Source of the DNA: Streptomyces lydicus
Lineage (GTDB): Bacteria > Actinomycetota > Actinomycetes > Streptomycetales > Streptomycetaceae
Direction: 5' to 3'
Assembly: GCF_001729485.1 (NCBI RefSeq)
Contig: NZ_CP017157.1
Location: 7,130,001-7,194,000 of the forward strand
DNA: 64,000 nucleotides
The position numbers and the translations under genes were made by a program. Below the pieces are notes generated by a model that made no database searches, was not told where the DNA came from, and saw nothing but the letters and a program-made list of their open reading frames with translations. How positions within the stretch are numbered: the stretch's first letter is position 1; every line of letters starts with the position of its first letter. Of this stretch, positions 23,836 to 34,423 are shown one piece after another.

Positions 23836-24225
23836 GTGACCGCACGTCGACCACTACTGACCGCCGCAGCCGCGGGATCGGTGCTGCTCGCCCTGTGGTT
23901 CGTGCCCTCCGCCAATGCCACCGCGGAAGCTGACGGAGTGACATATTCCGGGCTGCGGGCGGCCTCCGCCCCGGCCGGGTCCGGTCTCGCCGACGCCACC
24001 GGGACCGGCCCGACGGCCGACGGCGCGCACACCGGCACCGCCGCCGACGGAAGCGGACCGGCCCGCGGTCCGCAGGCCGCCGGCTCCGCCGTCGCGTCGC
24101 ACCACCTCGCCGACACCGGCAGCCCGGACACCACCCCGTACGTGATCGGTGGTGCCGCCTGCCTCGCGCTCGGCGCCGGGCTGGTCAGCTACTCCGTACG
24201 CCGCACCCGCGACGGGAGCGTTTGA
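23836..24225 (+). CDS. Secreted LAxTG-motif protein, class E sortase substrate
   Basis: 129 residues from GTG 23836, with AGGAGG 9 nt upstream. It has a signal peptide (ending near SANATAEA), a low-complexity Gly/Ala/Thr linker, then LADTG, a hydrophobic helix (YVIGGAACLALGAGLVSYSV) and an RRTRDGSV tail. This is the cell-wall sorting layout recognised by class E sortases of Streptomyces, which use LAxTG instead of LPxTG. After cleavage it would be a short, unstructured wall-attached peptide. No sortase gene is in the window. Confidence 0.82.
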   Translation: MTARRPLLTAAAAGSVLLALWFVPSANATAEADGVTYSGLRAASAPAGSGLADATGTGPTADGAHTGTAADGSGPARGPQAAGSAVASHHLADTGSPDTTPYVIGGAACLALGAGLVSYSVRRTRDGSV

Positions 24226-24243
24226 CCCGCCCGCCGGCGGGGC

Positions 24244-24263
24244 GCCCGGAGCTCCGTCCGGGC
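24244..24263. terminator. Short hairpin between convergent LAxTG gene and hutH
   Basis: GCCCGGA (24244-24250) pairs with TCCGGGC (24257-24263) over a 6-nt loop, in the 51-bp gap between convergent genes. Confidence 0.55.
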
Positions 24264-24276
24264 CCCCGCGCGGCCG

Positions 24277-25821
24277 TTACGCCAGCTCTCCGGTGACCGT
24301 CTGCACGGCCGCCACCAGCTCGCCGCTCCGCACGAACGCGTAGGCGGCCTCCAGGTCCGGCGCCAGGAAGCGGTCCTCGCCCGGGCCCTGGACGCCCGCC
24401 GCGCGGACCGCGTCGAGCACCGCGCGGGTGGCCGGGGCCGGGGTCAGTCCCTCGCGCATCTCGACGGCGCGGGTCGCGGCGTAGAGCTCCACGGCGACGA
24501 CCCGGGTGAGGTTGTCGATCGCGGTGCGCAGCTTGCGCGCCGCGGACCAGCCCATCGAGACGTGGTCCTCCTGCATCGCGGAGGACGGGATGGAGTCCAC
24601 CGAGGCGGGGGCGGCCAGCCGCTTCAGCTCGCTGACCAGCGCCGCCTGGGTGTACTGGGCGATCATCAGGCCGGAGTCGACGCCCGGGTCGCCGGCCAGG
24701 AAGGCGGGCAGGCCGTGCGAGCGGTTCTTGTCGAGCAGGCGGTCGGTGCGGCGCTCGGCGATCGAGCCCAGGTCGGCCGCGGCGATGGCGAGGAAGTCCA
24801 GCACGTAGGCGACCGGCGCGCCGTGGAAGTTGCCGTTGGACTCCACCCGGCCGTCCGGCAGGACGACGGGGTTGTCGACCGCCGACGCCAGCTCGCGGTC
24901 GGCGACCAGCCGGGCGTGCGCGAGGGTGTCCCGGCCGGCGCCGGCGACCTGCGGGGCGCAGCGGATGGAGTAGGCGTCCTGGACGCGCGGGGCGTCGTCC
25001 TGGTGGTGGCCGGTGAAACCGGAACCGTCCAGCACCTTCAGCATGTTGGCGGCCGAGGCGGCCTGCCCGGGGTGCGGGCGGATGGCGTGCAGCTCGGGCG
25101 CGAGGACCTTGTCGGTGCCGAGCAGCGCCTCCAGGGAGAGGGCCGCGGTGATGTCCGCCGAGGTGAACAGCCGGGTGAGGTCGGCGCAGGCCATCACGAG
25201 CATGCCGAGCATGCCGTCGGTCCCGTTGAGGAGGGCCAGGCCCTCCTTCTCGCGCAGCTCGACGGGCTCGATGCCGTGCGCCGCGAGCAGTTCGCCGGCC
25301 GGCCGTACGACGCCGTCGGGGCCCTCCGCGTCGCCCTCGCCCATCAGCGTGAGCGCGCAGTGCGAGAGCGGCGCGAGGTCGCCGGAGCAGCCGAGCGAGC
25401 CGTACTCGTGCACCACCGGCGTGATGCCGGCGTTGAGTATGGCGGCCATGGTCTCGACGACGAGCGGGCGGACGCCGGTGTGCCCGGAGGCGAGGGTCTT
25501 GAGCCGCAGGAACATCAGCGCGCGGACGACCTCGCGCTCGACCCGGGGGCCCATGCCGGCCGCGTGCGAGCGCACGATGTTGCGCTGGAGCTGGACCCGC
25601 AGCTCGGGACTGATGTGGCGGACGGCGAGGGCACCGAAGCCGGTGGAGACCCCGTAGACGGGCTCGGGCTTGGCGGCGAGTTCGTCGATGAAGGCGCGCG
25701 AGGCGGTGACGGCCGCGAGGGCTTCCTCGGACAGCTCGATCCGGGCCGCGCCGCGGGCCACCGCGATGACGTCCTGTGCGGTCGTGCCGGACGTCCCCAG
25801 CACCACAGTGTGCATATCCAT
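24277..25821 (-). CDS. hutH: Histidine ammonia-lyase
   Basis: 514 residues. It converts histidine to urocanate, the first step of histidine catabolism. The MIO cofactor-forming triad is C145-S146-G147 in GSLGCSGDLAPLSH, where most bacterial enzymes have Ala-Ser-Gly; I recall the cysteine form also in S. griseus HutH. Other family motifs are YGVSTGFGAL and QEDHVSMGWSAARKL. ATG 25821 is used (MDMHTVVLG; the ATG at 25815 is also possible). The remaining hut genes are not in the window. Confidence 0.95.
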   Translation of the reverse strand: MDMHTVVLGTSGTTAQDVIAVARGAARIELSEEALAAVTASRAFIDELAAKPEPVYGVSTGFGALAVRHISPELRVQLQRNIVRSHAAGMGPRVEREVVRALMFLRLKTLASGHTGVRPLVVETMAAILNAGITPVVHEYGSLGCSGDLAPLSHCALTLMGEGDAEGPDGVVRPAGELLAAHGIEPVELREKEGLALLNGTDGMLGMLVMACADLTRLFTSADITAALSLEALLGTDKVLAPELHAIRPHPGQAASAANMLKVLDGSGFTGHHQDDAPRVQDAYSIRCAPQVAGAGRDTLAHARLVADRELASAVDNPVVLPDGRVESNGNFHGAPVAYVLDFLAIAAADLGSIAERRTDRLLDKNRSHGLPAFLAGDPGVDSGLMIAQYTQAALVSELKRLAAPASVDSIPSSAMQEDHVSMGWSAARKLRTAIDNLTRVVAVELYAATRAVEMREGLTPAPATRAVLDAVRAAGVQGPGEDRFLAPDLEAAYAFVRSGELVAAVQTVTGELA

Positions 25822-25929
25822 ATTCAGGCACCCTAGAGACTGAATCGCCGGATGTCACCACCGGATTTCGGGATCACCCCTTACCGGCAGTGAGCACCGC
25901 GGCCCGGCGGGCACGCAATCCCAGCCGCC

Positions 25930-27120
25930 TCACCTCCGGAAGCGCCGGCGTTCCGGCCCCGGCCGCCGGTCGGGGGCGTCCGCGAGCCGGACGACCGGAT
26001 CGTCCTTGCCGCCGTGCCGGCCGGCCACCACCGGCTCGCCCGAGCCCGCCGCCTTCGCCTTGTACTGGGCGGCGTCCGCGAGCCGGAAGAGCCGGCGGCC
26101 GCTGCGTACCGGCCCGATCGGGTCGCCGGTCGAGGCGACCCCCACCGCGACGCCCTCACCGAGGTCCAACTCACCGGCGCGGTCGCACAGTTCACCGGCC
26201 ACCTTGACCACCTCGTCGGCCGGCGGGCCCACCGCCAGCAGGCAGAACTCGTCGCCGCCGAGCCGGGCGGCGAGCGTGCCGGGCAGCATCGCACCGCACA
26301 GCGACAGCACCGAACCGAACCGCTCCAGCAGCCGGTCCCCCACCGCGTGGCCGCGGGAGTCGTTGACCCGCTTCAGCCCGTTGAGGTCGCACACCACCAG
26401 GCTGACCACCACGTCGGCCCCCCGGTGCAGCTCCAGCGCCTCGTCCAGCCGCATGTCGACGGCGCGCCGATTGGCGAGGCCGGTCAGCGCGTCGGTGAAG
26501 GCCAGCCGGCGGGCCTCCGCCAGCCGCTCGGTCTGGGCGATCCCGGCGGCCGTGACGGCGGCGAGCACGCTCGCGAAGTCGGCGTCCGCCCGGTCGAAGA
26601 CCGGCTCGCCGGTGCGCCGGGCGACGTACAGCTCGCCCCACGCCCGGCCGTGCAGCACGATCGGCGCGACGACGCAGCAGCCCCGGCCGCGGCGGCGCAG
26701 CGCGGCCACCCGCTGGTGGTTGTACGGGCCGGCGTCGCCGGGCCCGCGCGGCGCCGGGTCCGTCTCGGCGGTCTCCACCCAGGCACTGGGCTCGCCGCCG
26801 CCGGCCCACTGCTCGTGCAGGAAGCCGACGATCTCCGGGAACTCGTGGACGGGGTAGCTCTCGTCCTCCGGGAACTCCTCCTCGCCCTCGGCGAGTTCGC
26901 CGACGTTGACCAGCACCCGCAGCTTGCCCAGTTCCCGCTCCCACTTCGAGATCGCCGCGAAGGAGCCGCCCAGGGCCTGGCGCACCCCTTGCGCCGCGGC
27001 GTGCGCCGATTCGCGCGGGGTGTGCGCGGCCGCCATCGCCTGCGCCAGTTCCACGACTGCCCGCAGCCTCGCATCGCCCTCGCCCGTCACCGGATCCTCA
27101 CATTCCGTCACCGTGAGCAC
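25930..27120 (-). CDS. GAF-GGDEF diguanylate cyclase (CdgE-like)
   Basis: 396 residues from a GTG at 27120. A GAF-like sensory domain occupies about residues 20-190, followed by the GGDEF domain starting at AFTDALTGLANRRAVD. The active-site motif RLGGDEF is intact, so it should make c-di-GMP from two GTP. The RxxD inhibitory site normally five residues before GGDEF is absent (TLAARLGGDEF), so product feedback is probably missing. Position beside hutH matches S. coelicolor SCO4931 (CdgE) from memory. c-di-GMP blocks sporulation through BldD in Streptomyces. Confidence 0.88.
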   Translation of the reverse strand: MLTVTECEDPVTGEGDARLRAVVELAQAMAAAHTPRESAHAAAQGVRQALGGSFAAISKWERELGKLRVLVNVGELAEGEEEFPEDESYPVHEFPEIVGFLHEQWAGGGEPSAWVETAETDPAPRGPGDAGPYNHQRVAALRRRGRGCCVVAPIVLHGRAWGELYVARRTGEPVFDRADADFASVLAAVTAAGIAQTERLAEARRLAFTDALTGLANRRAVDMRLDEALELHRGADVVVSLVVCDLNGLKRVNDSRGHAVGDRLLERFGSVLSLCGAMLPGTLAARLGGDEFCLLAVGPPADEVVKVAGELCDRAGELDLGEGVAVGVASTGDPIGPVRSGRRLFRLADAAQYKAKAAGSGEPVVAGRHGGKDDPVVRLADAPDRRPGPERRRFRR

Positions 27121-27268
27121 GCTCTGTACTACAGCGTAGGAATGTTTAGCCCCTTTCGCCCCTTTCGGCGTGGGAATGACACCGGGGCGTTATCCGCGTC
27201 CTGACTGGTAACGGGCCGCATCCCGGCCCTCGACCGCATCGATCACGGAGAGTGATCGAACGCCGCCG

Positions 27269-28063
27269 TCACTCCCCCGGCCACTGGGGGTCCCGCTTCT
27301 CGTTGAACGCCGCCACGCCCTCGGCGCGGTCACCGGAGAAGGCCACGCTGCGCCAGGCGCCGTCCTCGACCTCCAGGCCGGCCCGCAGGTCCAGACCGTG
27401 CCCCAGGCGCATCGCCCGCTTCGCGGCACGCAGCCCGACCGGCGAGTTGCGGGCGATCCCGGCCGCCAGCTCCAGCGCCTCGGCCCGGTCCTGCCCCTCC
27501 TCGGCCAGCCGGTCCACCAGGCCCAGCTCCGCCGCCTCGGGCGCCGGCACCCGCCGCGCGGTGAACACCAGCTCCGCGGCGCGCGCCGCCCCCACCCGGC
27601 GCGGCAGCAGCTGGGTGCCCCCGCCGCCGGGGATGACGCCCACCGACACCTCCGGCAGGCCGACCACCGCCGTCGGGTCCGCCACGATCAGGTCGCAGGC
27701 CAGCGCCAGCTCGAAGCCGCCGCCGAGCGCGAAGCCGTGCACCGCGGCGACGGTGGGCACCGGCAGCTCCAGTACGCCCGTGTAGGCGGCGCGGGTGTGC
27801 GGGCGCTGCCGCATCAGGTCCGCGTCGGTGAAGGAGTTGCGCTCCTTGAGGTCGGCCCCGACGCAGAACGCCCGCTCGTGGGTGGAGGTGAGCACCACCG
27901 CCCGTACGGAGTGGTCCGCGGCGAGCTCGGCACAGGCCCCCGCGAGGGCGTCGGCCATGGCCGTGGAGACCGCGTTCATGGCCTTGGGGCGGTCCATGAC
28001 CAGCTCCGCCACGAAGCCGTGGCGCTCGATGCCGACCCATCCGTCCTCGCCGAACCGCTGCAT
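27269..28063 (-). CDS. Enoyl-CoA hydratase/isomerase family protein
   Basis: 264 residues from ATG 28063, with AGGAGG 7 nt upstream. Crotonase fold: the CoA-binding AFCVGADLKERNSF loop, the oxyanion-hole GFALGGGFELALACDLIVA, and the catalytic glutamate region GLPEVSVGVIPGGGGTQLLP. It likely hydrates 2-enoyl-CoA in fatty-acid or branched-chain degradation. It is in the same direction as cya and the GGDEF gene, but gaps of about 150 bp argue against one tight operon. Confidence 0.92.
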   Translation of the reverse strand: MQRFGEDGWVGIERHGFVAELVMDRPKAMNAVSTAMADALAGACAELAADHSVRAVVLTSTHERAFCVGADLKERNSFTDADLMRQRPHTRAAYTGVLELPVPTVAAVHGFALGGGFELALACDLIVADPTAVVGLPEVSVGVIPGGGGTQLLPRRVGAARAAELVFTARRVPAPEAAELGLVDRLAEEGQDRAEALELAAGIARNSPVGLRAAKRAMRLGHGLDLRAGLEVEDGAWRSVAFSGDRAEGVAAFNEKRDPQWPGE

Positions 28064-28231
28064 GAAGCCCTCCTGGCGTCCTGTTAACGAGCGTTGACCT
28101 GTGTGACGGGACGGATCATGCCAGGTGAGGGCCGGGCGGGACAGGGGTACGGGGCGGCGCTCCGGGAACGGCGCCCGGGGACGGCGGCTCCGGGGCACCC
28201 GGACGGCCCCCCGTTCAGCCGGTGCCGGCGG

Positions 28232-29395
28232 TCAGCCGCGCCGGGTCAGCAGCCACGGCTCCACGACGCCCAGGCCGCGCACCGGCCGCTGCCACATCGG
28301 CTGCAGCGCGAAGCGGTACGACGGCGGTGCGGCGCCGGTGCCCTCCTCGGCGGCCTTCTCCGCGGCCGCGGCCTCCGCCTCGGAGATCGGCGCGTCACCG
28401 ATCCGGCCCAGCTCCTCGGCGAACGCCTCGTCCACCAGCACGGTGTCCTTCGGCGCTATCGACGTCAGCCGGCTGGCCAGATTCACGGTCGTGCCGAACA
28501 CATCGCCCATCCGGGTCGTGACCGTGCCGAAGGCGATGCCGACCCGCAGCTCGGGCATCGTCTCGTCGTTCGTCATGGTCTCGATCAGCCGCAGGCCGAT
28601 CTCGGCGGCGACCCCGGCGTCGTCGGCGGAGAAGAGGACCTCGTCACCGAGGGTCTTGATGAGCCGGCCGCCGTGCGCGGCGACCAGGTCCGAGCAGGTG
28701 GTCTCGAACGCCTCGACCAGCTCGCCCAGTTCCTCCTCCTCCAGGCGGCGGGTCAGCCGGGTGAACCCGACCAGGTCGGCGAAGCCGACGGCGAGCCGGC
28801 GGTCGACCATCTCGGCGTCGTCCTGGGCCCGTACGACCCGGCCGGTGGCGGCGGCGAGCTGGCGCCGCCAGACGTAGACCAGGAACTCCTCCAGCTCCGG
28901 CAGCAGCAGCTCGACCAGCGGATAGGTGATCTCCGTACGGGTCAGGCCGGAGTCCTGGGGCTCGGTGAGGCCCTCCAGGAAGGAGTCGATCTGCCAGTCG
29001 GCGAGGCGGGCGGTGGTCTGCCCCGTGGAGCGGGCGACCTGCACGGCCATCGCCTCGCTCAGCAGGCCGGCCTCGACGAGACCGGCGAGCCGCCGCAGCG
29101 CCAGCACGTCGGCCTCGGTGAGCGCCTTGACCTGGCCGATGTCGGCGAAACCCATGGCCCGCCAGAAGCGGGCCGCGAGGTCCATGGAGACACCGGCGCT
29201 GCGGGCCGCCTGGAACGGCGTGTAGCGGCGGTCGGCGCCGAGGATGAGCTGTTCGAGGCGGAGGGCGATGCTGTTCTCCTCGCCCTCCTCACCCTCGCCG
29301 CCCGCCTCCGGCGGCTCGCCCTCCGGGACGTCGCGTACGGCGTCGTCCTCGGTGTCCACCCCGCGCGGGGTGGCGCCCGAGTCGTCGGCGGTCAC
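28232..29395 (-). CDS. cya: Class III adenylate cyclase
   Basis: 387 residues, GTG start at 29395 with GGGAG 6 nt upstream. The acidic N-terminal tail is followed by a helical region (about 45-185) and the cyclase homology domain beginning VGFADLVGFTRLTRR. The metal-binding aspartates (FADLVGF and TLGDEVLFSADD) and a substrate/transition-state region (GTTVNLASRLTSIA) are present. It makes cAMP, which in Streptomyces acts through Crp in germination and antibiotic control. Size and neighbours match S. coelicolor Cya. Confidence 0.93.
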   Translation of the reverse strand: MTADDSGATPRGVDTEDDAVRDVPEGEPPEAGGEGEEGEENSIALRLEQLILGADRRYTPFQAARSAGVSMDLAARFWRAMGFADIGQVKALTEADVLALRRLAGLVEAGLLSEAMAVQVARSTGQTTARLADWQIDSFLEGLTEPQDSGLTRTEITYPLVELLLPELEEFLVYVWRRQLAAATGRVVRAQDDAEMVDRRLAVGFADLVGFTRLTRRLEEEELGELVEAFETTCSDLVAAHGGRLIKTLGDEVLFSADDAGVAAEIGLRLIETMTNDETMPELRVGIAFGTVTTRMGDVFGTTVNLASRLTSIAPKDTVLVDEAFAEELGRIGDAPISEAEAAAAEKAAEEGTGAAPPSYRFALQPMWQRPVRGLGVVEPWLLTRRG

Positions 29396-29529
29396 CGGCC
29401 GCTCCCTGTCCGATCCCTGCGCACTGCCCTTCCGATCACTGCTCGCCCGAGGCCCGCTCCCTGGCGGACCGCCTCAACGATACGGCAGGTGTGCCGTGGC
29501 TCACTCGTCACGTGCATCGGGGTTACCCG

Positions 29530-29577
29530 CCGCGGCTACGCCGTGGTGGCCCGCCGCGGCTACGCCGTGGTGGCCCG
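29530..29577. repeat. Perfect tandem repeat, 2 x 24 bp
   Basis: Two adjacent identical 24-bp units (29530-29553 and 29554-29577, beginning ccgcggctacgccgtggtgg) lie in the 240-bp gap between birA and cya, about 135 bp upstream of the cya start. Too few copies for a CRISPR or VNTR; possibly regulatory. Confidence 0.6.
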
Positions 29578-29635
29578 GGGCGGAGCCGTTGGTGGTTGCT
29601 GTCGGTGCGGGGGCCGCCGGGAGTGCGGCGGTGCG

Positions 29636-30526
29636 TCACTGCGGACGGGCCGGGCCGTTTCCGTCCGTCGCCCGCAGATGGATGATGTCGCCCGCCCCCA
29701 CCGGCTGCTGCACGCCCTCGCCGGTCGCCAGCACCAGCCGGCCGTCGCCGTCGATGGCGACCGCCTCACCGGTGAGCGAGGTGTCGCCGGGCAGTTCGGC
29801 GCGCACCTCGCGGCCCAGGGTGGCGCAGCCCGCGGCGTAGGCCGCCTGGAGGCCGCTGGCCCCGGGGTCGCCGTCGGCGGTCTGCCATTCGCCGTACCAG
29901 TGCTCCAGGGACCGCAGCACGGCGCGCAGCAGCGGGTCGCGGTCGGTGGTGCGGGCGCCGGCCAGGGCGAGGGAGCCCGCGGTGGGGACGGGCAGCTCGT
30001 CGGCGGTGAGGGTGACGTTGAGGCCGATGCCGACGACGACGCCGCCCTCGGTCCGTTCGGCGAGGATGCCGCCGGCCTTGCGTTCGGCGCCGTCGACAGT
30101 GACCAGGAGGTCGTTGGGCCACTTGAGTGCGGTGTCGACGCCGGCGGTACGCGCGAGGGCCGTCGCGGTGGCGACTCCGGCGAGCAGCGGGAGCCACCCC
30201 CAGCGCGCCACGGGCGCCCGCGGGGTGAGGTAGACGGAGAAGAAGAGGCCCGAGCGCGGGGGCGCCGACCAGGTGCGGTCCAGTCGGCCGCGGCCGGCGG
30301 ACTGCTCCTCGGCCACCAGAACGGCCCCCTCGGCCGCGTCCTTCGACGACCGTTCCGCCAGATCGGTGTTGGTGGAGCCGGTGACGGGAACGACGTCGAG
30401 GGACGTCCAGAGGCTGCCGGGGCGCACCAGCGCCCGGCGCAGCGCGGTGGCGTTCAGCGGCGGGCGGCCCAGATCGCTCCAGCGACCGGCGTCTTTGTCC
30501 CGGTTTTCCGGCGGTTGAGGCGTCAT
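29636..30526 (-). CDS. birA: Biotin-[acetyl-CoA-carboxylase] ligase
   Basis: 296 residues. It activates biotin with ATP and attaches it to the carrier lysine of biotin enzymes, here plausibly AccA2 (Lys554). Motifs: TGSTNTDLAE, the biotin-AMP loop SAGRGRLDRTW, KWPNDLLVTV, and the C-terminal SH3-like domain. There is no N-terminal DNA-binding domain, so it is a ligase only (class I). TAGGCT lies six bases before the ATG with no Shine-Dalgarno, suggesting leaderless mRNA. Divergent from pccB with 131 bp between. Confidence 0.94.
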   Translation of the reverse strand: MTPQPPENRDKDAGRWSDLGRPPLNATALRRALVRPGSLWTSLDVVPVTGSTNTDLAERSSKDAAEGAVLVAEEQSAGRGRLDRTWSAPPRSGLFFSVYLTPRAPVARWGWLPLLAGVATATALARTAGVDTALKWPNDLLVTVDGAERKAGGILAERTEGGVVVGIGLNVTLTADELPVPTAGSLALAGARTTDRDPLLRAVLRSLEHWYGEWQTADGDPGASGLQAAYAAGCATLGREVRAELPGDTSLTGEAVAIDGDGRLVLATGEGVQQPVGAGDIIHLRATDGNGPARPQ

Positions 30527-30657
30527 GGCACCAGCCTAGGTGTGGTCAACGACGCACTGCCGCTGAGCAGCCCCGCCGATACGCTACGGGTTGGTAGCCA
30601 CACACGTACCACCCTCAGTACGAGCACCAGTCCAGGACGAGCAGGAGCCGCATCCCG

Positions 30658-32247
<1,590 letters not shown>

Positions 32248-32261
32248 GAGGTCGGTCGAGG

Positions 32262-32477
32262 ATGATCAAGGTCGTACGGGGCAACCCGACCCCGGAGGAG
32301 CTGGCCGCCGCACTGGCGGTGGTGCAGGCCCGGGCCGCGGCGGCCGCCGCCGGCCCGGCACCCGGCAGCGGTGACTCCGGCACCGAGTGGTCGGATCCGG
32401 CAACGACGGTCCCGGCCCGGTCCCGCATGCCGCACCCGGGGCCGCGGGCCTGGCGGACGAGCCACTGGCCGCGCTGA
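32262..32477 (+). CDS. pccE: Propionyl-CoA carboxylase epsilon subunit
   Basis: 71 residues, with GGAGGTCGGTCGAGG upstream of ATG 32262 and 14 bp after pccB. The conserved part is the N-terminal helix IKVVRGNPTPEELAAALAVV followed by an Ala-rich helix; the C-terminal 35 residues are low complexity. Epsilon subunits of actinomycete acyl-CoA carboxylases stabilise the alpha-beta complex and raise its activity. Position and the N-terminal motif identify it. Confidence 0.9.
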   Translation: MIKVVRGNPTPEELAAALAVVQARAAAAAAGPAPGSGDSGTEWSDPATTVPARSRMPHPGPRAWRTSHWPR

Positions 32478-32543
32478 CCGGCCGCGCCGGCCACGGACCG
32501 GCCCACCAAGTCGATGCATGATGCACCGACTAGTCCTTTGCGC

Positions 32544-32577
32544 CACGGCGCCTGAGTACGCGTACTCAGGCGCCGTG
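32544..32577. promoter_or_regulatory. Perfect 34-bp palindrome between pccE and a small membrane gene
   Basis: Arms CACGGCGCCTGAGTACG and CGTACTCAGGCGCCGTG meet without a loop. It is 67 bp after pccE and 26 bp before the small membrane-protein start. The core TGAGTACGCGTACTCA looks like an operator, but a termination role for pccB-pccE cannot be excluded. Confidence 0.6.
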
Positions 32578-32602
32578 AACGTTCCGGGCACAGGATCGAT
32601 AC

Positions 32603-32731
32603 ATGCTGTGGTCCGATCCGCCCGACGAACCGCCCGAGGAGCTGCGCGACGTGCAGGCCAAGCTCCGCCGGCTGGGCATCGTGCTGGCCGTGGCGGCGGT
32701 GCTGCTGATGTTCCTGCTCTCGGCGCGCTGA
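32603..32731 (+). CDS. 42-residue single-span membrane protein
   Basis: ATG 32603 to TGA 32731. The peptide has an acidic/proline start (MLWSDPPDEPPEELRDVQAK) and a single C-terminal transmembrane helix (LGIVLAVAAVLLMFLLSAR). The amphipathic N-terminus and third-position GC bias argue that it is real. No Shine-Dalgarno is clear; the 34-bp palindrome lies 25 bp upstream. Function unknown. Confidence 0.6.
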   Translation: MLWSDPPDEPPEELRDVQAKLRRLGIVLAVAAVLLMFLLSAR

Positions 32732-32895
32732 CCGCCGACGCCCGCGCCCGGGCGGAGGTTCCCGCCGACGGGAGGTAACGCTCACACCCCCCGGCTGCAA
32801 CCAGAGCCCCCGGAATCTCATCTTTCACTCTCGAAGAGCGCAATTCGGACGCTCGCCGTCCGCGGGCGGCGCGGCCGACGGGGAGTGGGAGAACG

Positions 32896-34380
32896 ATGAA
32901 CAGGCCGCTGAGGCATATAGCCGTCTTCTGCGGGGTGCTGGTGCTGGCCCTGCTGGCCCGGGCGACCTGGGTGCAGTTCGTCCAGGGCGACGACCTCGCC
33001 AACGACCCCAACAACCGCCGGGTCAAGATCGAGGCGTTCTCCTACCCGCGCGGCAACATCATCGTCGGCGGCCGGCCGGTCACCGGCTCCGTCGCCACCT
33101 CCGGCGACTTCAAGTACAAGCGGACGTACAAGGACGGCCCGATGTACGCGCCGGTCACCGGCTTCGCCTCGCAGGCCCAGGGCAGCACCTTCCTGGAGGG
33201 CATCTACAACAAGCTGCTCTCCGGCAAGGACGACAAGCTCGCCCTCAAGCACGCCAAGGACATCCTCACCGGCCAGAAGCCGCGCGGCGGCGACGTGATC
33301 ACCACCATCGACCCCAAGGCGCAGAAGGCCGCCTACAAGGGGCTGACCGACCTGAACGCCAAGGGCGCCGTGGTCGCCCTCGACCCGCGCAACGGCAGGG
33401 TCCTCGCGCTGGCCTCCACCCCCTCCTACGACCCGTCGGTCTTCGCCGGCATCTCCAACTCCGAGAGCCGGAAGTTCAAGGCGCTGGACGCCGACAAGAG
33501 CAAGCCGCTCAACAACCGCGCGCTGCGCGAGACCTACGCCCCCGGCTCCACCTTCAAGATCCTCACCGCGGCCGCGGCCCTGGAGCACGGCGTGGTCAGC
33601 GACATCGACGCCCCGTCGGGCGCCCCCGCCCCGTACCAGCTGCCGCTGAGCACCACGAAGATCGGCAACGACGTGGCCGGCGCGCCCTGCGACAAGGCGT
33701 CCCTGAAGATCGGCATGCAGTGGTCGTGCAACAACGTCTTCCTGGACACCGCGCTGAAGGTCGGCAAGGACAAGATGCGCGAGACCGCGGAGAAGTTCGG
33801 CTTCAACTCGAACGTCTATGACAAGGAGTTCGGCGACCTGCTGGCCACCAAGAGCCTCTACCCGGACAAGCTCGACAAGCCGCAGACCGCGCTGACCGGC
33901 ATGGGCCAGGGCAGCCTGACCAGCACCCCGATGCAGATGGCGATGGTCGCCGCGGCACTCGCCAACGACGGCAAGCTGATGACGCCGCACCTCGTCGACG
34001 AACTGCGCGGCCCCGACCTGTCGACGATCCAGAAGTTCGAGCCGAAGCTGATGTCCCAGGCCGTCTCCGCCGGCACCGCCAGGAAGGTGCAGGAGATGAT
34101 GGAGTACACCGTCGACAAGGGCACCGCCTCCAAGGCCGCCATCGACGGGGTGACCGTCGGCGGCAAGACCGGCACCGCCCAGCACGGCGCGAACGTCAAC
34201 GACGAGCGCCCCTACGCCTGGTTCGTCTCCTACGCCAAGCAGAGCGACGGCTCCTCCCCGGTGGCGGTCGCCGTCTTCGTCGACCCCAAGGACATGGACA
34301 TCCCGCGCTCCGAGATCGCCGGCGGCAAGCTCGGCGGCCCGATCGCCAAGCAGGTCATGCAGGCGGTACTGGGCAAGTAG
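32896..34380 (+). CDS. Class B penicillin-binding protein (PbpA/PBP2-like transpeptidase)
   Basis: 494 residues with GGGAG upstream. A short cytoplasmic tail and one membrane anchor ([19 protein letters not shown]) are followed by the dimerisation domain and the transpeptidase domain. The three catalytic motifs are SxxK (Ser218 in PGSTFKIL), SxN (WSCNN) and KTG (GGKTGTAQ). It crosslinks peptidoglycan outside the membrane. It is not next to an ftsW/rodA gene as the main PbpA usually is, so it is probably a paralogue. Convergent or overlapping partners: none; maf follows after 43 bp. Confidence 0.93.
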   Translation: MNRPLRHIAVFCGVLVLALLARATWVQFVQGDDLANDPNNRRVKIEAFSYPRGNIIVGGRPVTGSVATSGDFKYKRTYKDGPMYAPVTGFASQAQGSTFLEGIYNKLLSGKDDKLALKHAKDILTGQKPRGGDVITTIDPKAQKAAYKGLTDLNAKGAVVALDPRNGRVLALASTPSYDPSVFAGISNSESRKFKALDADKSKPLNNRALRETYAPGSTFKILTAAAALEHGVVSDIDAPSGAPAPYQLPLSTTKIGNDVAGAPCDKASLKIGMQWSCNNVFLDTALKVGKDKMRETAEKFGFNSNVYDKEFGDLLATKSLYPDKLDKPQTALTGMGQGSLTSTPMQMAMVAAALANDGKLMTPHLVDELRGPDLSTIQKFEPKLMSQAVSAGTARKVQEMMEYTVDKGTASKAAIDGVTVGGKTGTAQHGANVNDERPYAWFVSYAKQSDGSSPVAVAVFVDPKDMDIPRSEIAGGKLGGPIAKQVMQAVLGK

Positions 34381-34423
34381 TCCGGCCGCACCCCGCCCGC
34401 CGCGGCTCCGTACGATGGCGGGC

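Noticed and set aside
29530..29577. Tandem repeat considered as a CRISPR start
   Set aside because: Only two copies, directly adjacent with no spacers and no cas genes.
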